Below, one piece after another: positions 9,412 through 18,852 of a DNA stretch of 36,668 nucleotides. A program made the translations under genes and the position numbers. The number at the start of each line of letters is the position of its first letter. The first letter of the stretch is position 1. This stretch comes from an uncultured Pelagibacteraceae bacterium (lineage in GTDB: Bacteria > Pseudomonadota > Alphaproteobacteria > Pelagibacterales > Pelagibacteraceae), in assembly GCA_902546085.1 (NCBI GenBank), contig CACCIO010000010.1, positions 1 through 36,668 on the forward strand, read 5' to 3'. The notes beneath the pieces were generated by a model that had not been told where the DNA came from, did not search any database, and saw only the letters and a list, made by a program, of their open reading frames with translations.

Positions 9412-10698
9412 TTATATTTTAAATAATTCTCTACCTTTTACAAATGTATTGGTTACTTTTCCTTGAAGTTTCTTATCTTCAATTGAAGTATTTTTAGATT
9501 TTGAAATTAAATTTTCTTTTTTTACAATCCATGGTTTATTGATATCTACTATGCAAAAATCCGCATCATTGCCAATAGACAGGTTTCCTTTATTTATATT
9601 TAATATTTTTGCCGGGTTGGAAGTTAAAGCTTGAATGATAGTTTCAAGTTTTAAAGATCCATTATGAAATAATTCTAAACTTAAAGATAATAATGTTTCA
9701 ATACCAGAAGCACCTGTTGCAGCTTGCGCAAAAGTTAATCTTTTGGATTCTTCATCTTCCGGTTTATGGTCAGAAACAATTACATCAATAGTTTTATCTT
9801 TTAATCCTTGAACTAAAGCTTCTCTATCTTCTTCTCTTCTAAGTGGAGGTGATAATTTTAAAAATGTTCTAAAATCTCCAATATCATTTTCATTTAATGA
9901 AAGATTATTTATTGATACACCACAAGTAAATTTAACATTTTGTTTACGTTCCTTAATTATATCAACAGATTTTCCTGCTGATAGTTGAGATATATGATAT
10001 CGACATTTAGTTTTTTCTAAGAGGGCAAGATCTCTTTCGATTATAATTCTTTCGGCAATATCTGGTATGCTTGATAAACCAAGCTTTGTTGCAATAATAC
10101 CTGAATTAATCATTCCATTTTGTGCTAAATCAAAATCTTCTGCATGTTGCATTATTAGGCACCCTAAATCTTTAGCTGAATTCATTATTCTAGACATAAG
10201 TCTAGTATTTTGTATTGTTTTTACTCCATCAGTAAAAGCAATAATTCCTTTTTTAGCTAGTAACCCAAATTCAGTCATATTGGTGCCATCAGTATTTTGA
10301 GTTAATGAAGCGCAAGGAAAGATATTTATTTTAGATTTATCACGTCCTCTTCTTTTTAAAAAATCTACAATTGATACATTATCTATAATTGGATCTGTAT
10401 TTGGCATTGTAACAACAGATGTAACTCCACCAGATAATGCAGCATTACTTAATGTTCTAAAATTTTCTTTATATTCATAACCTGGTTCTCCTACAAAAAC
10501 TCTCATATCTACTATACCAGGAATTATATATTTACCTTTTAAGTCGGTAGGCTTTTCTCTGGTTGGTAAATTATTTGTATTTACCTTTTTCCCAACAGCC
10601 TCTATCTTTCCATCTTCTCCAATTATTAATCCACCATTTTCGTTTATAGAGTTTTGAGGATCTATAATATTTGCATTTATAAAGTATTGTTTTTTCAT
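9412..10698 (-). CDS. pyrC: Dihydroorotase-like protein (PyrC/PyrX type) lacking the HxH metal motif
   Basis: This is an amidohydrolase-fold protein of 428 aa, encoded directly after pyrB. Class I dihydroorotases begin the metal site with D-(I/L)-H-V-H-x-R-E-P-G; here the same place (about residues 63-72) reads DMRVFVGEPG, so both histidines and the Arg are replaced. QHAEDFDLAQNG, HISQLSAGKS and VSDHKPEDEESK remain. As I recall, alphaproteobacterial PyrC proteins beside PyrB commonly read DxRVFVGEPG, and the PyrX-type homologue in Pseudomonas is a structural partner of aspartate carbamoyltransferase. The likely role is therefore either an inactive partner of PyrB or a dihydroorotase with an unusual metal site, with a second pyrC elsewhere if inactive. 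Family call firm; activity uncertain. Confidence 0.85.
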   Translation of the reverse strand: MKKQYFINANIIDPQNSINENGGLIIGEDGKIEAVGKKVNTNNLPTREKPTDLKGKYIIPGIVDMRVFVGEPGYEYKENFRTLSNAALSGGVTSVVTMPNTDPIIDNVSIVDFLKRRGRDKSKINIFPCASLTQNTDGTNMTEFGLLAKKGIIAFTDGVKTIQNTRLMSRIMNSAKDLGCLIMQHAEDFDLAQNGMINSGIIATKLGLSSIPDIAERIIIERDLALLEKTKCRYHISQLSAGKSVDIIKERKQNVKFTCGVSINNLSLNENDIGDFRTFLKLSPPLRREEDREALVQGLKDKTIDVIVSDHKPEDEESKRLTFAQAATGASGIETLLSLSLELFHNGSLKLETIIQALTSNPAKILNINKGNLSIGNDADFCIVDINKPWIVKKENLISKSKNTSIEDKKLQGKVTNTFVKGRELFKI

Positions 10699-11640
10699 TT
10701 ATTCACAAAATATTTTTAAACATGCCATTCTTACAGCAACACCTAATTCAACTTGTTCCTTAATTACACTTTTGTTTATGTCATCTGCTAATCTTGTATC
10801 AATCTCAATTCCTCTATTCATTGGACCAGGATGCATTATTAGAGCATCTGATTTTGCATGATCAAGTTTATCTGGTGTCAATCCGTAATATTCATAGTAC
10901 TCTCTGTTTGATGAAAGATATGAACTGGTCATCCTTTCATTTTGCAATCTAAGCATCATTACAATATCACAATCTTTGAGACCCTTTTTCATATCAGTAA
11001 AAGTGTTTACACCAAATTTTTCAATTTCTTTTGGCATAAGATTAGATGGTGCAACTATATTTACTTCTGCTCCTAACATTGTAAGAAGATAAATATTTGA
11101 TCTAGCAACTCTAGAGTGAAGAATGTCTCCACATATAGCTATTTTTAATCCTTGAATTTTTCTTTTTCGATTTCTAATTGTCAATGCATCTAATAATGCT
11201 TGGGTAGGGTGTTCTCGTCTACCATCACCAGCATTTAATACAACACAATTAACTTTTTGAGATAACAGATTACAAGCACCAGAGTCTTGATGTCTGATCA
11301 CAATTATATCAGGATGCATTGCATTTAAAGTCATTGCAGTATCAATCAAAGTTTCGCCTTTTTTAATTGCTGAGTTACCCATATTCATTGACATAACATC
11401 TGCACCAAGTCTTTTTCCAGCAAGTTCAAAGGAGCTTTGGGTTCTAGTGGATGGCTCAAAAAATAAATTTATCTGTGTTTTACCTCTTAACGTATCAATT
11501 TTTTTATTTTTACTCTGATTTAATTTTATAAAAGCTTCTGACTCATCCAATATATAATTAATATCGTTTACTGATAAATCTTGGATACCTAACAGATGTT
11601 TTTGTGAAATTTTAATAGCTTTATTGGTTTTAATTGCCAT
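10699..11640 (-). CDS. pyrB: Aspartate carbamoyltransferase catalytic subunit PyrB
   Basis: PyrB condenses carbamoyl phosphate and aspartate in pyrimidine synthesis. Family motifs seen are [20 protein letters not shown] (carbamoyl-phosphate site), [19 protein letters not shown] and [13 protein letters not shown] chose the ATG at 11640 (MAIKTNK, 313 aa, normal length). The frame stays open to a TTG at 11679, which would add 13 non-family residues. An AGGAGC lies 24 bp upstream of the chosen ATG, too far for usual spacing. The stop abuts the pyrC start. No pyrI regulatory subunit is present, as expected for a class with a PyrC-like partner. Confidence 0.94.
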   Translation of the reverse strand: MAIKTNKAIKISQKHLLGIQDLSVNDINYILDESEAFIKLNQSKNKKIDTLRGKTQINLFFEPSTRTQSSFELAGKRLGADVMSMNMGNSAIKKGETLIDTAMTLNAMHPDIIVIRHQDSGACNLLSQKVNCVVLNAGDGRREHPTQALLDALTIRNRKRKIQGLKIAICGDILHSRVARSNIYLLTMLGAEVNIVAPSNLMPKEIEKFGVNTFTDMKKGLKDCDIVMMLRLQNERMTSSYLSSNREYYEYYGLTPDKLDHAKSDALIMHPGPMNRGIEIDTRLADDINKSVIKEQVELGVAVRMACLKIFCE

Positions 11641-11682
11641 TAAAATTAACTCTATAGCTATAAAGCTCCTAAATGGCAAGGA

Positions 11683-12138
11683 TTAATTATTTAAATAATC
11701 TATTGCTCCTTGAAGAATAAATGCAGCTGCGTTTTGATCTATGTTTTTTTCACGCTTAGAAACATTAATATCAAGCTGGCTGGATAGGTTAAATGCACCA
11801 ACGGTTGAAAGTCTTTCATCCCAAAGACAAACATCTACATCAACATTTTTGTCTATATTTTTAGACACATCGCTTACTGATTGAGCAGAAGGACCTAACG
11901 TACCATCCATGTTAATCGGATACCCAATCACAATTCCTTTAATATTGTTTTCATCTATTATTTTTTTTAATTCATTGATTAGATCACTATTATTGGTTTT
12001 ATTGATCGTTTTAAAGGGTGTGGCTATTGACTGTTTTTCGTCACAAATTGATACACCGATTCTTTTTGAACCAAGATCTAAACCAATCAATCTAGAGTTT
12101 TCAGACTGTTTTTTTTTGAATTCTTCAATAGTGATCAT
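11683..12138 (-). CDS. ruvX: Holliday junction resolvase-like / pre-16S rRNA nuclease YqgF (RuvX)
   Basis: A 151-aa RNase H-fold protein of the YqgF family, implicated in 16S rRNA 5'-end maturation. LIGLDLGSKRIGVSICD (first acidic residue) is at about 17-33, GIVIGYPINMDGTLGPSA at about 69-86, and LWDERLST (acidic pair) near 105-112; a further Asp is in DQNAAAFILQG. It is the first gene of the leftward operon, divergent from gatC across a 50-bp gap that should hold both promoters. Confidence 0.93.
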   Translation of the reverse strand: MITIEEFKKKQSENSRLIGLDLGSKRIGVSICDEKQSIATPFKTINKTNNSDLINELKKIIDENNIKGIVIGYPINMDGTLGPSAQSVSDVSKNIDKNVDVDVCLWDERLSTVGAFNLSSQLDINVSKREKNIDQNAAAFILQGAIDYLNN

Positions 12139-12188
12139 ATTGTATATTTTAAACTTAAGTGATAGTTTGCGACATATTTAAATACCAT

Positions 12189-12476
12189 ATGAGCATCGAT
12201 CTTAAAACAATAAAGCACATATCTAAACTATCAAGAATTTCTGTAGATGAGAAAAAAGCAGAAAAACTTGCAGGAGATTTAAATTCAATTTTCGATTTTA
12301 TTGAAAAACTTAACGAATTGAAAACTGACAATGTTGAACCATTAACCTCTATTGCTGAAACAACTCTTAAATTAAGATTAGATGAAGTAAAAAGTAAAAA
12401 CTTAAGAGATCAAGTAATAAAAAATTCTCCCAAGGAAAATGAAGATTATTTTGTAGTGCCAAAGGTAATTGAATAA
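12189..12476 (+). CDS. gatC: Glutamyl-/aspartyl-tRNA amidotransferase subunit C
   Basis: GatC is the small scaffold subunit of the GatCAB amidotransferase that makes Gln-tRNA(Gln) and/or Asn-tRNA(Asn). The 95-aa protein from the ATG at 12189 ([17 protein letters not shown]) shows the family pattern: an N-terminal helix pair, [22 protein letters not shown], and a C-terminal [17 protein letters not shown]. An upstream ATG at 12159 would add ten unrelated residues within the divergent promoter gap. The stop and the gatA start share a base (TAATG). Confidence 0.93.
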   Translation: MSIDLKTIKHISKLSRISVDEKKAEKLAGDLNSIFDFIEKLNELKTDNVEPLTSIAETTLKLRLDEVKSKNLRDQVIKNSPKENEDYFVVPKVIE

Positions 12477-13933
12477 TGTCAGATATAACTAAACATTCAT
12501 TATCTGAGTTAGTAGAAAATATAAAAAGTAAAAAACTTTCCTCAAGTGAAGTTACTAAAGCATTTGTTGAAAGATCAGAAAAATCAAAAGAATTAAATGC
12601 ATATATAACTGAAGATTATGCAAATGCTTTAAATAAAGCAAAAAAGTTTGACGAAAAACCTAATCTTGATCTGAAATTGCCTGGCATTCCAATAGCTGTA
12701 AAAGATTTATTTTGTACAAAAGATTTAAGAACTACGGCAGGTAGTAAGATTTTAAATAACTTTATTCCAACTTATGAGTCAACAGTCACACAAAACATTT
12801 GGAATGATGGAGCTATTCTAATGGGTAAATTAAATTGTGATGAATTTGCAATGGGTTCATCTAATGAAACTAGTTTTTTTGGTAATGTACAAAACCCAAT
12901 TAATAAGAATTTAGTTCCAGGAGGATCGTCCGGTGGATCGTCTTCTGCAGTAGCAGCTCAATTAACACCAATAACTATTGGTACAGATACAGGTGGATCT
13001 ATAAGACAGCCTGCTTCATTTACTGGAACTGTTGGATTAAAACCCACTTATGGTAGTTGTTCTCGATATGGAATTGTAGCATTTGCATCATCTTTAGATC
13101 AAGCTGGGCCAATGGCGCAAAATGTAAAAGATTGTGCATTGTTACAGGAAGTTATTAGTACTTATGATGAAAAAGATTCTACATCAATAGATTTTAAAAG
13201 AAACGAGTACAGCAAAGAATTAACAAAAGATATTAAAGGAAAAAAGATAGGTATACCCAAAGAATATAGAGTAGATGGAATGCCTAAGGAAATAGAAGAT
13301 CTATGGAAAAAAGGTATTGAATATGCAAAAGATTGTGGTGCTGAGATTATAGATATATCTCTACCTCACACTAATTATGCACTACCAACTTATTACATAG
13401 TAGCACCAGCAGAGGCTTCATCTAATTTAGCTAGATACGATGGTGTTAAATATGGTTTTAGAGCTGAGGGAGATAATCTTATTGATATGTATGAAAAAAC
13501 TAGATCTGAAGGATTTGGTGCTGAAGTTCAAAGAAGAATAATGATTGGAACTTATGTTTTATCTTCAGGATATTATGATGCTTATTATCTTAAAGCGCAA
13601 AAAGTTAGAAAACTTATTAAAAATGATTTTGATGATGCTTATGAAAAAGTAGATGCAATTCTAACCCCATCCACTCCGAGTTCAGCTTTTAAAATCGGTG
13701 AAAAAACAAATGATCCAGTTTCTATGTATTTAAATGATATTTTTACTGTTCCTGTAAATTTAGCAGGTTTACCTGGAATTTCTATACCAGCAGGCCATGA
13801 TGCTAAAGGGTATCCATTAGGATTGCAGATAATTGGTAAAGCTTTTGATGAACAAAATATTTTAAACATTGCATATGCTATGGAAGAAAAAATTAATTTT
13901 AAAAACAATATTACTGATTGGTGGATTAAGTGA
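12476..13933 (+). CDS. gatA: Glutamyl-/aspartyl-tRNA amidotransferase subunit A
   Basis: GatA is the glutaminase subunit of GatCAB and an amidase-signature enzyme. The Ser-cisSer-Lys triad is visible: Lys76 in PIAVKDLFC, Ser151 in PGGSSGGSS and Ser175 in [11 protein letters not shown], with the spacing known from GatA proteins. Its 485 aa is normal length. The TGA stop overlaps the GTG start of gatB. Confidence 0.97.
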   Translation: MSDITKHSLSELVENIKSKKLSSSEVTKAFVERSEKSKELNAYITEDYANALNKAKKFDEKPNLDLKLPGIPIAVKDLFCTKDLRTTAGSKILNNFIPTYESTVTQNIWNDGAILMGKLNCDEFAMGSSNETSFFGNVQNPINKNLVPGGSSGGSSSAVAAQLTPITIGTDTGGSIRQPASFTGTVGLKPTYGSCSRYGIVAFASSLDQAGPMAQNVKDCALLQEVISTYDEKDSTSIDFKRNEYSKELTKDIKGKKIGIPKEYRVDGMPKEIEDLWKKGIEYAKDCGAEIIDISLPHTNYALPTYYIVAPAEASSNLARYDGVKYGFRAEGDNLIDMYEKTRSEGFGAEVQRRIMIGTYVLSSGYYDAYYLKAQKVRKLIKNDFDDAYEKVDAILTPSTPSSAFKIGEKTNDPVSMYLNDIFTVPVNLAGLPGISIPAGHDAKGYPLGLQIIGKAFDEQNILNIAYAMEEKINFKNNITDWWIK

Positions 13934-15393
13934 GTAAGAACAAATCTGAATATTTAATTAATAGACATGATAATCAATATGAGGTTGTTATTGGTTTAGA
14001 AGTGCATGCACAAGTTTCATCGCAGTCTAAATTATTCTCAACATCAGCGACGAAATTTGGAGCTGAGCCAAATACTCAAGTAAGTTTAGTGGATGCAGCA
14101 TTTCCTGGAATGTTGCCAGTAATAAACGAGTATTGCGTTAAACAAGCTATTAAAACAGGAATTGGTTTAAAAGCTAAAATCAATAAGAGATCTGTCTTTG
14201 ATAGAAAAAATTATTTTTATGCTGACTTACCTCAGGGATATCAAATCTCACAATTCAAAGATCCAATTGTAGGTGAGGGAAAAGTAATACTTGATATGCC
14301 AGATGGTCAAAAAGAGATAGGTATAGAAAGATTACACTTGGAGCAAGATGCGGGTAAAAGCATTCATGATTTAGATCCTAAAAATACTTTTGTAGATTTA
14401 AATAGATCAGGTGTGGCTTTAATGGAAATTGTAAGTAAGCCTGACCTAAGATCCCCAGATGAAGTAAACGCGTATATCAAAAAATTAAGATCTATAATGA
14501 GATATTTAGGAACTTGTGATGGAAACATGCAGGAAGGATCTTTAAGAGCGGATGTGAATGTATCTGTTAGAAAAAAAGGTTCAAAAGAATTTGGTACCAG
14601 ATGTGAGATAAAAAATGTTAACTCAATTAAGTTCATGCAAATGGCTATTGAATACGAAGCTAATAGACAAGTTGATTTAATTGAGGATGGTCAAACAATC
14701 GATCAAGAAACAAGACTTTTTGATACTAAAAAGAATGAAACTAGATCAATGAGATCAAAAGAGGATGCTCATGATTATAGATATTTTCCAGACCCAGACT
14801 TATTGCCATTAGAGGTTTCAGATGATTTTATTGAAAACCTAAAATTGGAAATTCCAGAGCTACCAGATGAAAAGAAAAAAAGATTTATAGACAAATTTAA
14901 GTTATCTCCTTACGAAGCTAATATTTTAGTTTCTGATATCGAAACATCAAATTACTTTGAAAATGTAATTAAGAAGTCTGATGTAAAACTTGCAACAAAT
15001 TGGATAATTGGTGAATTATTTGCAGCGTTAAATGAAAAAAACTTAGAAATAACTGAAAGCCCTATAAGCGCTGGCAATTTATCAAAATTAATTAATTTAA
15101 TTAAAGATGGAACAATTTCTGGAAAAATCGCAAAAACAGTTTTTGAACAAATGATGGAAGGAGACAAGGATCCTAAAAAAATTGTTGAAGAAAAAGGTTT
15201 AAAACAAGAAAGCGATCCAAAAGCACTTGAGGCACTGATAGATAAGGTTATTGATGATAATAGAGATAAAGCTACTGAATATAAATCAGGTAAAGTTAAA
15301 TTATTTGGTTTCTTTGTAGGCCAAGTAATGAAAGTTTCTGGTGGAAAAGCAAATCCTCAATTAGTCAATGAGATTTTAAAGAAAAAACTTTAG
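13930..15393 (+). CDS. gatB: Glutamyl-/aspartyl-tRNA amidotransferase subunit B
   Basis: GatB is the kinase/transamidase subunit that activates the tRNA-bound Glu or Asp. It has 487 aa and begins with GTG, in a GTGA overlap with gatA. The family signature [19 protein letters not shown] is near residues 19-37. [22 protein letters not shown] and [13 protein letters not shown] follow. The C-terminal helical and YqeY-like tail (about 330-487) binds the tRNA. The start is set by the overlap and the family alignment. Confidence 0.97.
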   Translation: MSKNKSEYLINRHDNQYEVVIGLEVHAQVSSQSKLFSTSATKFGAEPNTQVSLVDAAFPGMLPVINEYCVKQAIKTGIGLKAKINKRSVFDRKNYFYADLPQGYQISQFKDPIVGEGKVILDMPDGQKEIGIERLHLEQDAGKSIHDLDPKNTFVDLNRSGVALMEIVSKPDLRSPDEVNAYIKKLRSIMRYLGTCDGNMQEGSLRADVNVSVRKKGSKEFGTRCEIKNVNSIKFMQMAIEYEANRQVDLIEDGQTIDQETRLFDTKKNETRSMRSKEDAHDYRYFPDPDLLPLEVSDDFIENLKLEIPELPDEKKKRFIDKFKLSPYEANILVSDIETSNYFENVIKKSDVKLATNWIIGELFAALNEKNLEITESPISAGNLSKLINLIKDGTISGKIAKTVFEQMMEGDKDPKKIVEEKGLKQESDPKALEALIDKVIDDNRDKATEYKSGKVKLFGFFVGQVMKVSGGKANPQLVNEILKKKL

Positions 15394-15398
15394 AATTT

Positions 15399-16049
15399 AT
15401 GGGTTCAGACCTAAACATAACTAAAGAACTCCAAGAGTATATTTTGGATCATGGATATAATTTACATCCAGTCCAAAAAGAAATAATTGATTACAACACT
15501 TCGCTTGGTGATATAAAAAGAATGCAAATATCAATTTCACAAAGTCAATTTCTGCATTTAATTATAAAAATTTCAAATATCAAAAAAGTTTTAGAGATTG
15601 GTACATTTACAGGATTAAGCACGCTATCCATGGCCTTGGCATTATCTGATGATGGTAAAATAATTGCCTTAGATAAAAATGAAGAAACAAATAAAGTTGC
15701 AATATATTTTTTTAAAAAAGCTAATCAAGACCATAAAATAAAAACATTAATTAAACCAGCTTTAGAAAGTTTAGATGAAATTAAAAATGAAAAGTTTGAT
15801 TTAGTTTTTATCGATGCTGATAAAATGAATTATATTGAATACTATGAACGTTCTTTACAATTATTGAACAAAAATGGTCTAATAATCATTGATAATGTTT
15901 TATGGTATGGAGAAGTTATTAATGAAAACAATACTGATAAATTTACCAAAAATATTAAAGAGTTTAATAATCATATTTCAAAGGATACAAGGGTTGAAAA
16001 ATTAATAATTCCTCTTGGTGATGGAATGACTGTTTGTAGAAAATTATAA
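15399..16049 (+). CDS. Class I SAM-dependent O-methyltransferase (caffeoyl-CoA OMT-like family)
   Basis: A 216-aa methyltransferase of the bacterial O-methyltransferase family related to caffeoyl-CoA OMT. The SAM-binding motif VLEIGTFTGLSTLSMALAL is at about 64-82. An acidic residue that should bind the SAM ribose is in IIALDKNEE, FDLVFIDADK (metal/SAM Asp) is near 131-140, and IIIDNVLWYGEV is the post-catalytic strand. It starts 5 bp after gatB and ends on the trhO start (TAATG). The substrate is unknown. Confidence 0.85.
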   Translation: MGSDLNITKELQEYILDHGYNLHPVQKEIIDYNTSLGDIKRMQISISQSQFLHLIIKISNIKKVLEIGTFTGLSTLSMALALSDDGKIIALDKNEETNKVAIYFFKKANQDHKIKTLIKPALESLDEIKNEKFDLVFIDADKMNYIEYYERSLQLLNKNGLIIIDNVLWYGEVINENNTDKFTKNIKEFNNHISKDTRVEKLIIPLGDGMTVCRKL

Positions 16050-16954
16050 TGTTCGAAGTATTTGGGTTTTATAAATTTCTTAAAATTTCTAATTTGAAGA
16101 AAAATCAGAAAGTTTTATTTGAAACTTTAAAAATGAAAAACATTAGAGGTACGATAATTATTTCCAAAGAAGGGGTAAATGGAACTATTTCTGGTAAAGC
16201 TACAGACATTACATTCGCTATAAAAAACTTAAAAAAAATTCTTAAATTTAAAGAATTTAACAGTAGTAATGTCTCTAAAAGCTCTTTCCAACCATTTCTG
16301 AAACCTAAAGTTAAAATTAAAAATGAAGTAGTTCCTATGAACTTAACTTTAAATAAAAGAATAAAGAAAAAAGATAGCCATTTAAATCCAACCAAATGGA
16401 ATAAACTGATTAAAGAAAAGGATACTGTTCTTATAGATGCAAGAAAACCATTTGAATACGATGTTGGCACATTTAAGGGAGCAATTAATCCTGATATTAA
16501 TAACTTCAGGGATTTTCCAAAATATCTAAAAAAATTAAAAAAAAATCAACCTATAGCTATGTTTTGTACCGGTGGAATTCGTTGTGAAAAGGCATCTGTA
16601 TATTTAGAGAAAAAAGGTTTTAATAATGTTTATCAGTTAAATGGAGGTATTTTAAATTATCTAAAAAAAACTAATAAGAAAAAAAGTTTGTGGAAAGGTG
16701 AATGTTTTGTTTTTGATAACAGAATTAGTTTAAAACATGGTCTTAAAGCTGGTTCTTATTCAATGTGTAGCGGTTGTAGAAAACCTATTTCTCTTAAGGA
16801 TAAAAAATCAAAAAAATATGAAGAGGGTGTTTCGTGTCCAAATTGTCACGATAATCTAACAGATCATCAAAAATCAAGATTTAGAATGAGGCAAAAACAA
16901 ATTAATCTTGCTAAAGAAGCAGGAAAGAGACATATCTTTCAAAAAGAGTATTAA
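16049..16954 (+). CDS. trhO: tRNA uridine(34) hydroxylase TrhO (rhodanese-like)
   Basis: TrhO (YceA/UPF0176) makes 5-hydroxyuridine at tRNA position 34 using oxygen. The 301-aa protein has the N-terminal acylphosphatase-like domain (1-95; GTIIISKEGVNGTISG) and a rhodanese domain with LIDARKPFEYDVGTFKGAIN and the active-site loop FCTGGIRCEKAS (catalytic Cys about 173). A C-terminal segment has paired cysteines, CSGCRKP and CPNCHD, that look metal-binding. It lies in the gatCAB run, so a tRNA-related location is in keeping with its function. Confidence 0.92.
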   Translation: MFEVFGFYKFLKISNLKKNQKVLFETLKMKNIRGTIIISKEGVNGTISGKATDITFAIKNLKKILKFKEFNSSNVSKSSFQPFLKPKVKIKNEVVPMNLTLNKRIKKKDSHLNPTKWNKLIKEKDTVLIDARKPFEYDVGTFKGAINPDINNFRDFPKYLKKLKKNQPIAMFCTGGIRCEKASVYLEKKGFNNVYQLNGGILNYLKKTNKKKSLWKGECFVFDNRISLKHGLKAGSYSMCSGCRKPISLKDKKSKKYEEGVSCPNCHDNLTDHQKSRFRMRQKQINLAKEAGKRHIFQKEY

Positions 16955-16968
16955 CAAATCTTAAATTA

Positions 16969-18306
16969 ATGAATTTATTAAAAGATGAAGTTTCATTGTT
17001 AGTAAGAAAACTTGCTGTACCAGCAAGTATTGGAACATTATTCCAAACACTTTATACAATCGTAGATACTTTTTATGCAGGAAAAATATCTCCAGAAGCC
17101 TTATCTGCTTTGAGTAAGTCTTTTCCTATATATTTTTTAATTATTGCGACATCTATTGGAGTTACTGTAGCAGGAACCTCATTGATTGGTAGTAGCATTG
17201 GAGAAAAAAATGAAAAAAATGTTTTAAGTTATTTTGGGAATGTAATCATTTATTCAATTATAGTCTCAGTAGTTGTTTCAATTTTAGGCTTTTCTTTTGG
17301 AGAGGATATATTCTTGTTAATGAACTCTTCCCAGCAAGTAACTATTCTAGGTCTAGAGTATATTAATGTAATTTTTTTAGGAACAGTTTTATTTATATTG
17401 GTTGTAGCCTTAAATTCTTTTTTACATGCAGAAGGAGATACCAAAACCTACAGAAATGTTCTTATATTTTCTTTTTTCTTAAATATTATTTTAAATCCAA
17501 TTTTTATTTTTGGTTTTTTATTTATACCACCATTAGGTATAACTGGTATAGGTATAGCAACTTTAATTGCACAATTAATCTCATTATTAATTATTCTGAT
17601 AAAAATATTAAATAATCAGAGAATTAAGCAAATAACTTTAGATCATTTTAAAGCTAGATTTTTTTTCTTAAAAAATATTTTTTTTCAATCAATGCCAATC
17701 ACAATTGCTATATTGGGTTATTCTATTGCTGCCACTGTTGTTTTTACTTATGTTGGATTATTTGGTGAATATGCTGTAGCAGGGTATGGATCTGCCACAA
17801 GAATAGAGCAAGTAGTTTTGTTACCAATATTAGGAATTAATACAGCAATTATTTCAATAATAGCCCAAAATATTGGGGCAAAATACTATGATAGAGTCGA
17901 GCAATCCTACTTTACCTCAATAAAATATGGGTTATTTATAATGTTAATCGCTGGTGTAGTGATTTTTATAAGTGCTGATATTGTTCCAAAATTCTTTTCT
18001 TCAAATCCAAATGTAATTATGCATGGCTCAATGTACCTAAAAATTTCTGCGTTTATTTTACCAGCCTATCCAATATTTTTCTTATCAAATGGATTTTTTA
18101 TGGCTCTTAAAAAATCAGAAAAGGCAATGGTTAATAATATTGCCAGAAACGTTTTAGTTCCAGTTTTATCCTTTTACATTGCAAGGTATTTAGATGCAGA
18201 TTTTAAAACCTTTTTTTACATTTGGGCTATCTTTCAATGGCTGATATCGTTGATTTTACTATTTTATGTAAAATATTATATTAAGCATAAACTAGCTAGT
18301 ATTTAG
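16969..18306 (+). CDS. MATE family efflux transporter
   Basis: A 445-aa polytopic membrane protein with about twelve hydrophobic segments in two similar halves, as in MATE/NorM cation-coupled exporters. The first helix region reads PASIGTLFQTLYTIVDTFYAGK, the usual MATE opening, and the second half repeats with PITIAILGYSIAATVVFTYV and a GYGSATRIEQ stretch. The substrate is unknown. It is in the rightward run after trhO (14-bp gap). Confidence 0.9.
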   Translation: MNLLKDEVSLLVRKLAVPASIGTLFQTLYTIVDTFYAGKISPEALSALSKSFPIYFLIIATSIGVTVAGTSLIGSSIGEKNEKNVLSYFGNVIIYSIIVSVVVSILGFSFGEDIFLLMNSSQQVTILGLEYINVIFLGTVLFILVVALNSFLHAEGDTKTYRNVLIFSFFLNIILNPIFIFGFLFIPPLGITGIGIATLIAQLISLLIILIKILNNQRIKQITLDHFKARFFFLKNIFFQSMPITIAILGYSIAATVVFTYVGLFGEYAVAGYGSATRIEQVVLLPILGINTAIISIIAQNIGAKYYDRVEQSYFTSIKYGLFIMLIAGVVIFISADIVPKFFSSNPNVIMHGSMYLKISAFILPAYPIFFLSNGFFMALKKSEKAMVNNIARNVLVPVLSFYIARYLDADFKTFFYIWAIFQWLISLILLFYVKYYIKHKLASI

Positions 18307-18318
18307 AATTATTTAAAA

Positions 18319-18852
18319 ATGTTTTTTACAAAAAGAAAAGCAATATTATTATTTTTAATATGTTTAATATTTTTCTTTTTAACTTATCAAGATGTTAAAT
18401 CTTCAGAAATCACATCTATTACAGGGCATGCCGAAGTCACAGACGGTGATACTATAAAAATAAATACTTTTAAGATAAGACTCAATGGAATAGATGCACC
18501 TGAAAAAAAACAAAAATGTAAAAGACCTTATTTAGAGATTTTTATTTTTATATTCTATGAAGATTATTCCTGTGGTCAAAAATCAACTGAAGCATTAATA
18601 AAAAAAATAAATAATCAAAAAATTACCTGTAAAATTTCTAATGTTGATTACTTTAAAAGACTTATTGGTGAATGTTATAAAAGAAAAATTAATTTAAATG
18701 CATGGTTGGTTTCGAATGGCCATGCTGTTGCATTTAGAAAATATTCCAAAAAATATGTTTCTCATGAAACACTTGCTAAGCAAGAAAAGAAGGGAATGTG
18801 GCAAGGAAAGTTTGAAATGCCATGGGATTATCGAAAATCTAATAAAAATTAA
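18319..18852 (+). CDS. Secreted staphylococcal-nuclease-like (thermonuclease) protein
   Basis: A 177-aa SNase-family protein with an N-terminal hydrophobic signal or anchor (about residues 8-24). The fold begins at HAEVTDGDTIKINTFKIRLN. The key residues are recognisable: the Asp of VTDGDT, the Arg of RLNGIDAPE and its Glu, and the second Arg of FKRLIGECY. The C-terminal KKGMWQGKFEMPWDYR is typical. Four or more cysteines (KKQKC, YSCGQ, ITCKI, GECY) suggest disulfides in the periplasm. It probably degrades extracellular or periplasmic DNA/RNA. The 3' end overlaps the convergent channel gene by 4 bp. Confidence 0.85.
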   Translation: MFFTKRKAILLFLICLIFFFLTYQDVKSSEITSITGHAEVTDGDTIKINTFKIRLNGIDAPEKKQKCKRPYLEIFIFIFYEDYSCGQKSTEALIKKINNQKITCKISNVDYFKRLIGECYKRKINLNAWLVSNGHAVAFRKYSKKYVSHETLAKQEKKGMWQGKFEMPWDYRKSNKN

